DNA of 48,000 bases from Actinomycetes bacterium (GTDB taxonomy: Bacteria; Actinomycetota; Actinomycetes; Nanopelagicales; Nanopelagicaceae), in contig JANXZW010000051.1 in the NCBI GenBank assembly GCA_025355305.1, positions 1-48,000 of the forward strand. The letters run 5' to 3'. The position numbers and the translations under genes are program-made. Below, one piece after another: positions 36,414 to 44,587 of this stretch. Each line of letters begins with the position of its first letter. Positions within the stretch are counted from its first letter, which is position 1. Below the pieces are notes generated by a model. That model searched no databases. It was not told the origin of the DNA and saw nothing but the letters and a program-made list of their open reading frames with translations.

Positions 36414-36776
36414 ATGGCTAGAGTAAAACGCGGCGTCCACGCCGCCAAGAAGCGCCGTACCACCCTGGAACGCACTGCTGGTTATCGCGGTCAGCGTTCT
36501 CGCCTCTTCACAAAGGCTAAAGAGCAACTCACCCACAGTATGGTCTATGCCTTCGATCACCGTAAGGATAAAAAGGGCGACTTCCGACAACTCTGGATTC
36601 AACGGATCAATGCTGGCTCACGAGCCCATGGCTTGACCTACAATCGTTTCATCCAAGGCCTGAAGGCTGCTGGCATTGAAGTGGATCGTCGCGTTCTCTC
36701 TGAACTTGCCACCAATGACCCTGCAGCATTTGCAGCGCTGGTTGAAGTAGCGCGTCAGCACGTCGTCAACGCGTAG
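36414..36776 (+). CDS. rplT: 50S ribosomal protein L20
   Basis: Early-assembly large-subunit protein, 120 residues, full length. [20 protein letters not shown] is the basic N-terminal extension that threads 23S rRNA, and [20 protein letters not shown] is the globular-domain signature. The ATG follows AAGGAGCAGG. L20 represses the rpmI-rplT message in several bacteria; whether the repeats or leader upstream serve that purpose here is unknown. Confidence 0.98.
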   Translation: MARVKRGVHAAKKRRTTLERTAGYRGQRSRLFTKAKEQLTHSMVYAFDHRKDKKGDFRQLWIQRINAGSRAHGLTYNRFIQGLKAAGIEVDRRVLSELATNDPAAFAALVEVARQHVVNA

Positions 36777-36788
36777 TTAAACTCGCTT

Positions 36789-37592
36789 TTGACGCACGCA
36801 CCTATTACGAGCCTGCATTCGCCCCATGTGGAGCGAGTGAAGGCTCTTTTGGGTCCTAGAGGTAAAAAGTTGCGGACCATGGAGAGGACCTTTGTCGCCG
36901 ATGGTCTGCAATCTCTACGTTCGGCATTAGTTCCAAGCGTTCCGACGGCTCCGCTGATCGATCTTTTGTACCTCACCGATGCTGGCTTGGAGAAACTGCG
37001 ATCAGAGTTCGCGCAAGAGGTACTCGATAAGCGAGAGATCATCATGGTGAGCAACCAAGTGATGAATGCCATGGCTGATACGCAATCCCCTCAGGGAATT
37101 CTGGCGCTCTGCAAATATCTACCCTCTGATATTTCGCGCTTTGCAGCTTCTGCCCTGACAAAGGTGGCTTACTTCTGGCAAATCCAAGATCCGGGCAATG
37201 CCGGAACGGCTATTCGGACTGCTGATGCATGTGGCTTTGATCTTGTGATTTTTAGCGATCAAAGCGTGGATATCTATAGCCCCAAGGTTGTCCGCTCGAC
37301 CGCTGGCTCGCTCTGGAATATTCCGGTGATAGATGATGTCCCACTCGATCTCCTCGAAGAGTTCTCGTATTCGAAGAACCTATCTCTGGTAGCCCTTGAT
37401 GGTGGAGCCGATCAAACTCTCGCTGATCTTGATAAGAGCCTTCCGACGACTCTGGTCTTTGGAAATGAGGGTCACGGCCTACCTGAACTCGCTCCGGCAT
37501 TTCAGCGAATTTCGATTCCAATGCGCGGTCATGCCGAAAGCTTTAATGTTGCCAGCGCGGCCGCGATCACAATGTATTTTCTCTCCAACTAA
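36789..37592 (+). CDS. SpoU-family 2'-O-ribose RNA methyltransferase
   Basis: SPOUT-class methyltransferase of 267 residues with an N-terminal RNA-binding domain (TSLHSPHVERVKALLGPRGKK) and a trefoil-knot catalytic domain. Motif 1 is IQDPGNAGTAIRTADACGFD, motif 2 LVFGNEGHGLP, and motif 3 ISIPMRGHAESFNVASAAAI. It resembles actinobacterial RlmB/TsnR-like 23S rRNA methyltransferases usually found just upstream of pheS; the exact target nucleotide is not predictable. The start is probably TTG at 36789, five bases after a TAAACT box (36778-36783) with no Shine-Dalgarno; a GTG 13 codons later is an alternative. Confidence 0.88.
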   Translation: MTHAPITSLHSPHVERVKALLGPRGKKLRTMERTFVADGLQSLRSALVPSVPTAPLIDLLYLTDAGLEKLRSEFAQEVLDKREIIMVSNQVMNAMADTQSPQGILALCKYLPSDISRFAASALTKVAYFWQIQDPGNAGTAIRTADACGFDLVIFSDQSVDIYSPKVVRSTAGSLWNIPVIDDVPLDLLEEFSYSKNLSLVALDGGADQTLADLDKSLPTTLVFGNEGHGLPELAPAFQRISIPMRGHAESFNVASAAAITMYFLSN

Positions 37593-37604
37593 CTCGGGTT
37601 TCAG

Positions 37605-37618
37605 TAAGATTCTCTCCC
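37605..37618 (+). promoter_or_regulatory. Possible -10 box of pheS
   Basis: TAAGAT (37605-37610) ends eight bases before the pheS ATG. With no Shine-Dalgarno in between, this may be a leaderless or near-leaderless promoter for pheST. No -35 is evident. Confidence 0.4.
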
Positions 37619-38635
37619 ATGGACCCTTCCGAAGACGCGATTGCATTTGCAAGGGATGATGCTCTGGCCGCTATCAGTGCCGCCGGATCATTAGATGCCA
37701 TTAGAGAAGTCAAAGTTGCCCACGTAGGAGATAAATCTCCTATTGCGCGCGCTAATCAACAGTTAGGCGCTTTAACGCCAGAGCAGCGCGCTAGTTTCGG
37801 AAAGATTATCGGTCAGGCGAAGAACTCAGTAGTTGTTGCCCTCGAGGCTCGAACTCGCGTTTTAGAGGTGGAGCGCGACGCACGAGTCCTGATTGAAGAA
37901 CGAGTCGATCTCTCAATTCCTGCACGACGCACCCCAAAAGGTGGACTCCATCCTCTTACAATCCTCACAAACGAGATCTGCGATCTTTTTTTAGGGATGG
38001 GCTACCGCGTAGCCGAAGGACCAGAACTAGAGGCAGAGTGGCTTAACTTTGATGCACTGAATATTCCAGCAGACCATCCCGCGCGAACCATGCAAGATAC
38101 ATTGTTTATTGAACCTCTCGATTCTCACCTCGTGCTTCGAACTCACACCTCACCTGTTCAGGTTCGCACGATGCTAGAAGAGAAGCCACCTATTTACGTT
38201 ATTTGTCCTGGGCGTACCTATCGCGCTGATGAATTGGATGCAACGCATACCCCTGTCTTTTCTCAGGTCGAAGGGCTAGTGATCGACAAGGGAATCACCA
38301 TGTCCGACCTCAAGGGAACGCTCGATCATTTTGCTCGAGCTATCTTTGGCCCCGAGGTAAAGACCCGTCTGCGCTCTTCCTTCTTCCCATTTACCGAACC
38401 GAGCGCTGAAGTTGATTTCTACTTCAATGGACGTTGGATTGAGTGGGGCGGTTGTGGCATGGTCAATCCAAAGGTGCTGGTTGCTTGCGGTATCGATCCC
38501 GAAATTTATAGTGGTTTTGCCTTTGGGATGGGACTTGAACGAACTCTGATGGTGCGCCATGGAATCACAGATATGCATGACATCGTTGAGGGAGATATGC
38601 GCTTCTCGCAAAGTTTTGGAACGGGTGTGAAGTGA
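37619..38635 (+). CDS. pheS: Phenylalanyl-tRNA synthetase alpha subunit
   Basis: Catalytic subunit of the alpha2-beta2 class II synthetase, 338 residues. An N-terminal coiled coil (about 1-85) binds tRNA. LRTHTSPVQVRTM is the motif 2 region, YRADELDATHTPVFSQVEGL follows, and motif 3 is FGMGLERTLMVRHGI. WIEWGGCGMVNPKVL forms part of the phenylalanine pocket. It overlaps pheT by four bases (GTGA). The alpha subunit is complete and standard in length. Confidence 0.98.
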   Translation: MDPSEDAIAFARDDALAAISAAGSLDAIREVKVAHVGDKSPIARANQQLGALTPEQRASFGKIIGQAKNSVVVALEARTRVLEVERDARVLIEERVDLSIPARRTPKGGLHPLTILTNEICDLFLGMGYRVAEGPELEAEWLNFDALNIPADHPARTMQDTLFIEPLDSHLVLRTHTSPVQVRTMLEEKPPIYVICPGRTYRADELDATHTPVFSQVEGLVIDKGITMSDLKGTLDHFARAIFGPEVKTRLRSSFFPFTEPSAEVDFYFNGRWIEWGGCGMVNPKVLVACGIDPEIYSGFAFGMGLERTLMVRHGITDMHDIVEGDMRFSQSFGTGVK

Positions 38636-41088
38636 AAGCACCTCTCTCGTGGCTACGTGAATACGTTTCGCTGCCGCAATCGATTTCAACCTTGGAGATT
38701 GAAGAGGCCTTTGTTTCGGTGGGATTTGAGGTTGAAGGAATCGAGGAACGGGGTAAGGATCTCGTTGGACCTTTGGTCGTTGGCAAGGTTGTATCGATCG
38801 AGCAGGTGTTGGGTCAGAAGAAGCCAATTCGCTATGTGGGGTTAGATTGTGGCGAAGGGGAAACGCGTTTTGTTATTTGTGGCGCCAGCAACTTTATGGT
38901 CGGAGACCTCGTCGTGGTTTCGCTACCAGGCGCAGTCCTGCCCGGGAATTTTGCCATTGCTGCGCGCCAAACTTATGGTCATATCTCTAACGGAATGATC
39001 TGCTCCCTGCGGGAGATTGCGCTTGGCGAAGATCACGCAGGCATTATGGTTTTAAGCGAAGGCCAGCCTGGCGAGGATGCTATAGCGCTGCTGCAAATTA
39101 ACGATGTGATCTTTGATGTGGCCGTAAATCCGGATCGCGGATATGCACTGTCGATCCGTGGCTTGGCGCGCGAATTGGCGACGGCGCTAAAGCTCCCGTA
39201 CTCGGATCCAGCGCAGAGCGTTTCGCCTGAACTCCTGGAGAGTAATGCTCTCGGGGTTCAAGTCACTATTGATGACCCCACAGCGGCTAGCGTCATTCAC
39301 ATTCGTACACTCGAGAATTTTGACTCTGCTGCTCCTTCACCGATTTGGATGCGCAGCCGCATTGAAAAATGTGGAATGCGCTCGATATCCCTTGCTGTTG
39401 ATGTTACAAACTATGTGATGCTTGAGCTAGGACAGCCTCTGCACGCCTTTGACGCGGAGCAAATTACCGGCTCTCTCCATATTCGTCGGGCTATCCGTGA
39501 AAGTGAATTCACTACTCTCGATAATCAACTGCGCAAGCTAGCCCCCACTGATGTTTTAGTGGCAGACGATCTTCGTGCTCTCGCTTTGGCCGGCACAATG
39601 GGTGGGCTCTCCTCTGAGGTCACTTCAACGACAACAAAGTTGGCGATCGAGGCCGCTCGCTTTGATCCCATCTCTATCGCTAAGAACTCGCGCTCTCATC
39701 GCCTCTCCTCGGAGGCATCACGCCGTTTTGAGCGAGCCGTAGATCCGGCTCTCTCTGCCATTGCGAGCGCTCGAGCTGTATCGCTCTTGATCGAACTTGG
39801 AGGAGCAAAATATGTGGGCAGTGCTAGTGCGGGCTCCGTACCTGTCGGCACACCAATTGCTTTTGATCCACACTTCGTCTCACGATTGTTGGGCGTAGCG
39901 GTTGCAGTTGAAACTGTGGCATCCCATTTGGAAACGGTGGGATGTTCCATAAAGGTCGTGAGTGGCTCGGTCTGGTACGTCACACCGGCAACTTGGCGCA
40001 GTGACCTTCTGACCCCTTCTGACCTCGTTGAAGAGGTTGGTCGACTCGTAGGGCTAAATGCAATTGAAGGAACTTTGCCGATCGGTAGGGCTGCAGCCAC
40101 ACTTAGTCCGATGCAATATCGCAAACGCGGGGTAGCGCACCACCTGGCCAACCGCGGTTTTGCCGAGGTGTACAACTATCCCTTTGTTAGCCCAGAGATG
40201 GTCACAACGCTTGGATTCACAGGCGCTAGAGCCGCCAGCTTTAAGCTAGCAAATCCGATCTCTGAACAAGCGCCGTTACTTCGGACCCATCTACTCCCTG
40301 GTCTGCTTGATACTGCAAAGCGCAATCTTGGTCGCGGGGCGAAAGATGTTGCAATTTTTGAGATTGGTTCAGTCTTTCGCGACGTCTCCAAATTGGCCCA
40401 TCTCTCTCCGGTGTCGACCACATCTCGACCAACAGCCGAGACAATCGCCGATATTTACGCGAGCGTTCCTCCGCAACCGCTCTTTGTCGCCTCAGTAGTG
40501 GTGGGTTCTCTCGATCGTTCAGGTTGGTGGGGTGGTGGCCGAAGTTTTGATTGGTCAGACGCCACTCAAATGGCGTTGGATATCGTGGAATTGACTGGGA
40601 ATACTGGAGTGATCGTGCAATCTGAATTAGCGCCATGGCACCCGGGGCGATGTGCAGAGATCCAGGTTGGAGGCAAGCCGGTAGCTCACGCAGGTGAGTT
40701 GCATCCTCGGACTCTGGAGGCGCTGGGGCTGCCACCTCGCACCTGTGCCTTTGCCGTCAATCTCTCCGAGGTGCCGGTACTCTCCTCGAAGAGCGCGAAG
40801 CCGATCTTTGCGATGCCGGCTGCAACTCAGGATGTATCCCTCATCCTCGAAGCATCTATTCCCGCCGCCAAGGTTCAAGCTGCTCTCTCTTCAGGGGCAG
40901 GTCCGCTCCTTGAGTCGATCGTCCTCTTTGACCGCTACGAGAACCTAGGAGATGGCAAGGTTTCCCTGGCTTTTACTTTGACATTTCGGGCGGCAGATCG
41001 CACCCTCACCTCCGATGAGGTGAGCGGGTACCGCGAGAGCGCAGTCCAAGTTGCAGCGCGGGAGTGCGGAGCGATCGTACGCGCATAA
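38632..41088 (+). CDS. pheT: Phenylalanyl-tRNA synthetase beta subunit
   Basis: 818 residues, full length. An N-terminal OB-fold tRNA-binding domain (VVGKVVSIEQVLGQKKPIR, about 47-150) is followed by B3/B4 (editing of Tyr-tRNAPhe), B5, the catalytic-like core (SEQAPLLRTHLLPGLLDTAK) and a C-terminal ferredoxin-like anticodon-binding domain (SLAFTLTFRAADRTLTSDEV). GTG start overlaps the pheS stop. The last codons lie inside the first ARG-box-like sequence of the argC promoter. Confidence 0.97.
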   Translation: MKAPLSWLREYVSLPQSISTLEIEEAFVSVGFEVEGIEERGKDLVGPLVVGKVVSIEQVLGQKKPIRYVGLDCGEGETRFVICGASNFMVGDLVVVSLPGAVLPGNFAIAARQTYGHISNGMICSLREIALGEDHAGIMVLSEGQPGEDAIALLQINDVIFDVAVNPDRGYALSIRGLARELATALKLPYSDPAQSVSPELLESNALGVQVTIDDPTAASVIHIRTLENFDSAAPSPIWMRSRIEKCGMRSISLAVDVTNYVMLELGQPLHAFDAEQITGSLHIRRAIRESEFTTLDNQLRKLAPTDVLVADDLRALALAGTMGGLSSEVTSTTTKLAIEAARFDPISIAKNSRSHRLSSEASRRFERAVDPALSAIASARAVSLLIELGGAKYVGSASAGSVPVGTPIAFDPHFVSRLLGVAVAVETVASHLETVGCSIKVVSGSVWYVTPATWRSDLLTPSDLVEEVGRLVGLNAIEGTLPIGRAAATLSPMQYRKRGVAHHLANRGFAEVYNYPFVSPEMVTTLGFTGARAASFKLANPISEQAPLLRTHLLPGLLDTAKRNLGRGAKDVAIFEIGSVFRDVSKLAHLSPVSTTSRPTAETIADIYASVPPQPLFVASVVVGSLDRSGWWGGGRSFDWSDATQMALDIVELTGNTGVIVQSELAPWHPGRCAEIQVGGKPVAHAGELHPRTLEALGLPPRTCAFAVNLSEVPVLSSKSAKPIFAMPAATQDVSLILEASIPAAKVQAALSSGAGPLLESIVLFDRYENLGDGKVSLAFTLTFRAADRTLTSDEVSGYRESAVQVAARECGAIVRA

Positions 41089-41129
41089 TTATTCATGTTA
41101 TTGCATAATTATACAAACTTCTTTAAACT
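41083..41129 (+). promoter_or_regulatory. argC promoter with two ARG-box-like sites
   Basis: CGCATAATTATTCA (41082-41095) and TGCATAATTATACA (41102-41115) are two copies of one near-palindrome, 20 bp apart start to start, about two helical turns. They resemble the TGAAT-N4-ATTCA core of known ArgR boxes. The promoter is TTGCAT (41101-41106), 17-base spacer, TAAACT (41124-41129), then six bases to the argC ATG, so the transcript should be leaderless. The second box covers the -35 and the first overlaps the end of pheT. ArgR encoded at 44117 is the expected ligand. Confidence 0.75.
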
Positions 41130-41135
41130 CGATTT

Positions 41136-42176
41136 ATGAAAATAGGAGTCGTTGGAGCAAGCGGCTATTCCGGCGGGGAGCTCATCAGCCTTCTTCTTAA
41201 GCATCCGAATTTCAAGATTGCATATTTAGCTGCCGGTGCACAAGCCGGTTCCCTCATCGCGCAGGTGCACCCGCAACTATCCTCACTCGGTGCTGCTCGT
41301 TTTGAGGCGACGGAGTTACATCGCATGAATCAATGTGAGCTGCTCTTCTTCGCTCTACCCCCAGGGGAATCCGCTAAGTTGATCGCATCTCTAAATCCCC
41401 AAGTAAAGGTGGTCGATCTAGGGGCAGACTTCAGGTTAAGTAGTTCCACGGCATGGGAGCGGTATTACGGAGGAGTACACGCTGGAACATGGACTTATGG
41501 TCTTCCCGAGATTCCTGGCCAACGAGGTGCAATCATCAACTCCAACCGCGTTGCGAATCCTGGTTGTTACGCCACGGCAATCGCTCTCGCCGCCGCCCCG
41601 GCGCTCTCACAAGGAGTCATTGTTGGGGAGGATATTGTCGTCGTTGCGGCTTCAGGGACAACTGGCGCGGGTCGCAGGGCAAGTACAAATTTACTGGCGA
41701 GCGAGATCATGGGCTCACTTACCTCCTACAAATTCGGTGGAGTTCATCAGCACACTCCTGAGATTGAAGAAACGCTCTCTAAGGTTGCAGGTAGCGGTGT
41801 CACAATCTCCTTTACTCCAATCTTGGCACCGATGCCCAGGGGAATTCTCGCGACCGTTACCGCAAAGTTAAATAAAAGTTTTACAAATCCGCAGTTCGCA
41901 ACTAGGCAGGCTCACGAGCTCTATCGCGACTTTTACGCGCAGGAATTATTTGTTACTGTTCTTGAGGAGACTCTCCTGCCTAAGACATCTGCAGTCGTCG
42001 GTTCCAATGGAGTGCAGATTCAGGTAGCGGTGGATTCTCACACTGATCGTCTTATTATCTCTGTTGCGATCGATAATTTGGGTAAAGGCGCTGCCTCCCA
42101 AGCAATTCAAAATGCCAATCTCATCTCGGGATTTCCAGAAGCTTCGGGTCTTTCGGCGATCGGGCTAGGGTCATGA
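41136..42176 (+). CDS. argC: N-acetyl-gamma-glutamyl-phosphate reductase
   Basis: Third enzyme of arginine synthesis, reducing N-acetylglutamyl phosphate to the semialdehyde; 346 residues. The Rossmann motif is KIGVVGASGYSGGELISLL. The catalytic Cys144 lies in VANPGCYATAIAL, with GTTGAGRRASTNLL and a conserved His in FGGVHQHTPEIEE downstream. ATG is six bases after TAAACT with no ribosome-binding site. In most actinobacteria argJ follows; here argB follows with an ATGA overlap. Confidence 0.97.
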   Translation: MKIGVVGASGYSGGELISLLLKHPNFKIAYLAAGAQAGSLIAQVHPQLSSLGAARFEATELHRMNQCELLFFALPPGESAKLIASLNPQVKVVDLGADFRLSSSTAWERYYGGVHAGTWTYGLPEIPGQRGAIINSNRVANPGCYATAIALAAAPALSQGVIVGEDIVVVAASGTTGAGRRASTNLLASEIMGSLTSYKFGGVHQHTPEIEETLSKVAGSGVTISFTPILAPMPRGILATVTAKLNKSFTNPQFATRQAHELYRDFYAQELFVTVLEETLLPKTSAVVGSNGVQIQVAVDSHTDRLIISVAIDNLGKGAASQAIQNANLISGFPEASGLSAIGLGS

Positions 42177-42961
42177 TCGTTATCAAGTACGGCGGTCACG
42201 TATTGGAAGATCGTGAGGTCAACAATAAAATTGTTGAGGCCATTGCAAAGTTCCATATAAATGGTGGGAGGGTAGTTGTGGTCCATGGGGGCGGACCTGC
42301 TATTGACGCGGAGTTAGATTTTCATGGTGTAAAAAGCGAGATGAATTCCGGTTATCGCGTGACCAGCCCCGAGGCGATGGAGGTGGTTCAACGTATCTTG
42401 TCCGGTGGGGTTCTGCGCGACTTAACCAATAAGTTTATTGCACACGGTGTAAATGCGGTCGGCATCTCTTGCGCAGATGGTGGCACCTTGCGGGCTCGTA
42501 AGTACCAGCCAATCGTAAATGGTGATGCGATAGATATAGGACTAGTTGGTGAGGCAGAGCAAAGTAACCCGGCATTTCTTAAACTTCTTCTCCACAATGG
42601 CTACCTACCAATCATCTCGCCAGTGGCAGTACAAGCAGACGGACAGGCGCTCAACATTAATGGGGATCTCGCGGCGGGCAGTATTGCTGGGGCCCTAGAA
42701 GCCACTGAGATTCTCTTCGTCACCGATGTAGCTGGCATTTATCGGAGCTGGCCTGATCCATCGACTCTCATTGATGAGATAAGCGCGAGGGAACTTAAAG
42801 AGATAGCTGACTCGTTTGCAGATGGCATGGCCCCGAAAGTTCGTGCGGTTTTAACAGCTCTCACTTCCGGCGCTAAGCGAGCTCGGATTATTGATGGTAG
42901 AGACATTGCGAATCTAGAGGCGGCCTTAGTAGGTCACGGCGGAACGGTGGTGAGCGCATGA
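42173..42961 (+). CDS. argB: Acetylglutamate kinase, short form
   Basis: Phosphorylates N-acetylglutamate; amino-acid-kinase fold of 262 residues. IVIKYGGHVLEDREV opens the protein with the catalytic Lys5 and glycine loop, VVVVHGGGPAID binds substrate, and NINGDLAAGSIAGALEA binds ATP. It starts directly at the kinase core and lacks the N-terminal helix of arginine-sensitive, hexameric enzymes, so it resembles the short dimeric E. coli type. That predicts weak or no feedback inhibition by arginine, an inference from length alone. It overlaps argC and argD by four bases each. Confidence 0.95.
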   Translation: MIVIKYGGHVLEDREVNNKIVEAIAKFHINGGRVVVVHGGGPAIDAELDFHGVKSEMNSGYRVTSPEAMEVVQRILSGGVLRDLTNKFIAHGVNAVGISCADGGTLRARKYQPIVNGDAIDIGLVGEAEQSNPAFLKLLLHNGYLPIISPVAVQADGQALNINGDLAAGSIAGALEATEILFVTDVAGIYRSWPDPSTLIDEISARELKEIADSFADGMAPKVRAVLTALTSGAKRARIIDGRDIANLEAALVGHGGTVVSA

Positions 42962-44124
42962 ATACCCAAGAGCGATGGCACGGCGCAATGCAGAACAATT
43001 ATGGAACTCCAACGATTACCTTGGTGAGGGGTGATGGAGTTGAGGTTTGGGATGATGAGGAGAGACGATACTTAGACTTTCTTGGGGGAATTGCAACAAA
43101 TATCTTGGGACATTCCCATCCAGCGATCGTCAAGGCTGTAAGCAGTCAGATTCGCGAGCTCTCCCATGTGAGCAATCTCTATGCGCACAAGCCTGGGGTC
43201 GAACTCGCCGAAAAATTGCGGGATATGACCAACGATCCCTCAGCGCGAATTTTCTTCTGTAATTCAGGAGCGGAGGCTAACGAGGCTGCGATTAAGATCT
43301 CGCGCCTTACCGGACGTACGCAAATTATTGCTGCGCTAGGCGCATTCCACGGAAGAACAACCGGAGCGCTCTCGATTACTGGGCAAGAGGGAAAGCGCAG
43401 ACCATTTGAACCGCTTCTCCCAGATGTGAGATTCGTTCCGTATGGGGATGTCAAAGCAATGAGTCGCGCTGTTTCAAAGAAGACCGCTCTGGTAATTCTC
43501 GAAGCAATTCAAGGGGAGAACGGAGTTGTGGTTCCTCCGATTGGCTATCTTAAGGCTGTAAGAGAGCTCTGCGATACGAAAGGCGCCCTCTTTGCTATCG
43601 ATGCGGTCCAAACCGGCATGGGGCGCACTGGTGAGTGGTTCGGTTTTGAGAGCGAAGGAATAGCTCCTGATGTTATTACCCTGGCCAAAGGTTTGGGTGG
43701 TGGGTTGCCACTTGGTGCAATGATCACGCTAGGTAAAAGGGTTCCGGCATTCAAACCGGGAGAACATGGTTCGACCTTTGGAGGTAATCCAATTTCATGT
43801 GCGGCTGCTAACGCAGCAGTTGACCACCTGGTGAAGAGAGATCTCTTATGGAAGGTAGCGCAGGCAGGGGAGTTTCTAAAGGCGGAGCTTTCTATGATCG
43901 GTGGCGTGCAAGAGGTCAGAGGGCGCGGATTGCTTCTCGGAATTGTTCTAGATTCTAATGTAGCTACCGAATTGGCAAACAAAGCGGCCTCGCACGGGTT
44001 ACTTCTAAATGCGCCAAATAAAAATGTTATTCGAATTGCTCCAGCACTCGTCGTTTCAAAGGCACAACTAAAAGAGTTCGTGAAGATCTTCGCGAAGAGC
44101 TTGGGTGAGGTTCTCAATGGTTAA
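42958..44124 (+). CDS. argD: N-acetylornithine aminotransferase
   Basis: Class III PLP aminotransferase, 388 residues. GGIATNILGHSHPAIVKAV, FFCNSGAEANEAAIKISRL and FHGRTTGALSITGQ form the cofactor site. The Schiff-base Lys244 lies in ITLAKGLGGGLPLGAM, and GEHGSTFGGNPISCAAANA follows. Such enzymes often also serve as succinyl-diaminopimelate aminotransferase in lysine synthesis. ATG overlaps the argB stop. argF, which usually follows, is missing; argR comes next. Confidence 0.95.
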   Translation: MNTQERWHGAMQNNYGTPTITLVRGDGVEVWDDEERRYLDFLGGIATNILGHSHPAIVKAVSSQIRELSHVSNLYAHKPGVELAEKLRDMTNDPSARIFFCNSGAEANEAAIKISRLTGRTQIIAALGAFHGRTTGALSITGQEGKRRPFEPLLPDVRFVPYGDVKAMSRAVSKKTALVILEAIQGENGVVVPPIGYLKAVRELCDTKGALFAIDAVQTGMGRTGEWFGFESEGIAPDVITLAKGLGGGLPLGAMITLGKRVPAFKPGEHGSTFGGNPISCAAANAAVDHLVKRDLLWKVAQAGEFLKAELSMIGGVQEVRGRGLLLGIVLDSNVATELANKAASHGLLLNAPNKNVIRIAPALVVSKAQLKEFVKIFAKSLGEVLNG

Positions 44125-44587
44125 GTCTGTAACTAGCTCAACCGAGAAGCGCAAGCAGATCGTGGCGGCGCTAATTCGGTCTGGGAAGATTCACTCGCAG
44201 GCTGACGTTGTGCGGGAACTCAAAGCGAAGGGCCTTGAAGTAACTCAAGCCACTGCCAGTCGAGACCTGCAAGAACTCGGCGCGATACGTACTAAAGCGG
44301 CAAGTGGCAAGCTGCGTTATGTCTTGGGAGGAGAATCGATCTCACCCGCTGGAGCTAATTTGGTGCTCTCGGTCGCCTCCAGCGCCAACACCGTTGTGCT
44401 AAGGACTCCACCTGCCGCTGCCCAGTTCGTAGCGAGCAGATTAGATTCTGCGATTTTGGCTGCCCGACTTCCGCAGGCGATCGGCACGATCGCCGGTGAT
44501 GACACGGTTCTGGTGATCTCATCAACCGCAACTGGAGGTGCTCTTTTAGCAAAGAGCATCGAAATAATGTTTAGAAAGGGGTTGTAA
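44117..44587 (+). CDS. argR: Arginine repressor ArgR
   Basis: Hexameric arginine-responsive repressor, 156 residues. The winged-helix N-domain reads IHSQADVVRELKAKGLEVTQ with the recognition helix ATASRDLQELGAIRTK. The C-terminal oligomerisation/arginine-binding domain carries IGTIAGDDTVLVISS, whose Asp pair binds arginine. ATG at 44117, eight bases inside the argD 3' end and after GGGTGAGG, is preferred to a GTG four codons earlier. It probably acts on the two boxes before argC, making the operon autoregulated. Confidence 0.95.
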   Translation: MVKSVTSSTEKRKQIVAALIRSGKIHSQADVVRELKAKGLEVTQATASRDLQELGAIRTKAASGKLRYVLGGESISPAGANLVLSVASSANTVVLRTPPAAAQFVASRLDSAILAARLPQAIGTIAGDDTVLVISSTATGGALLAKSIEIMFRKGL

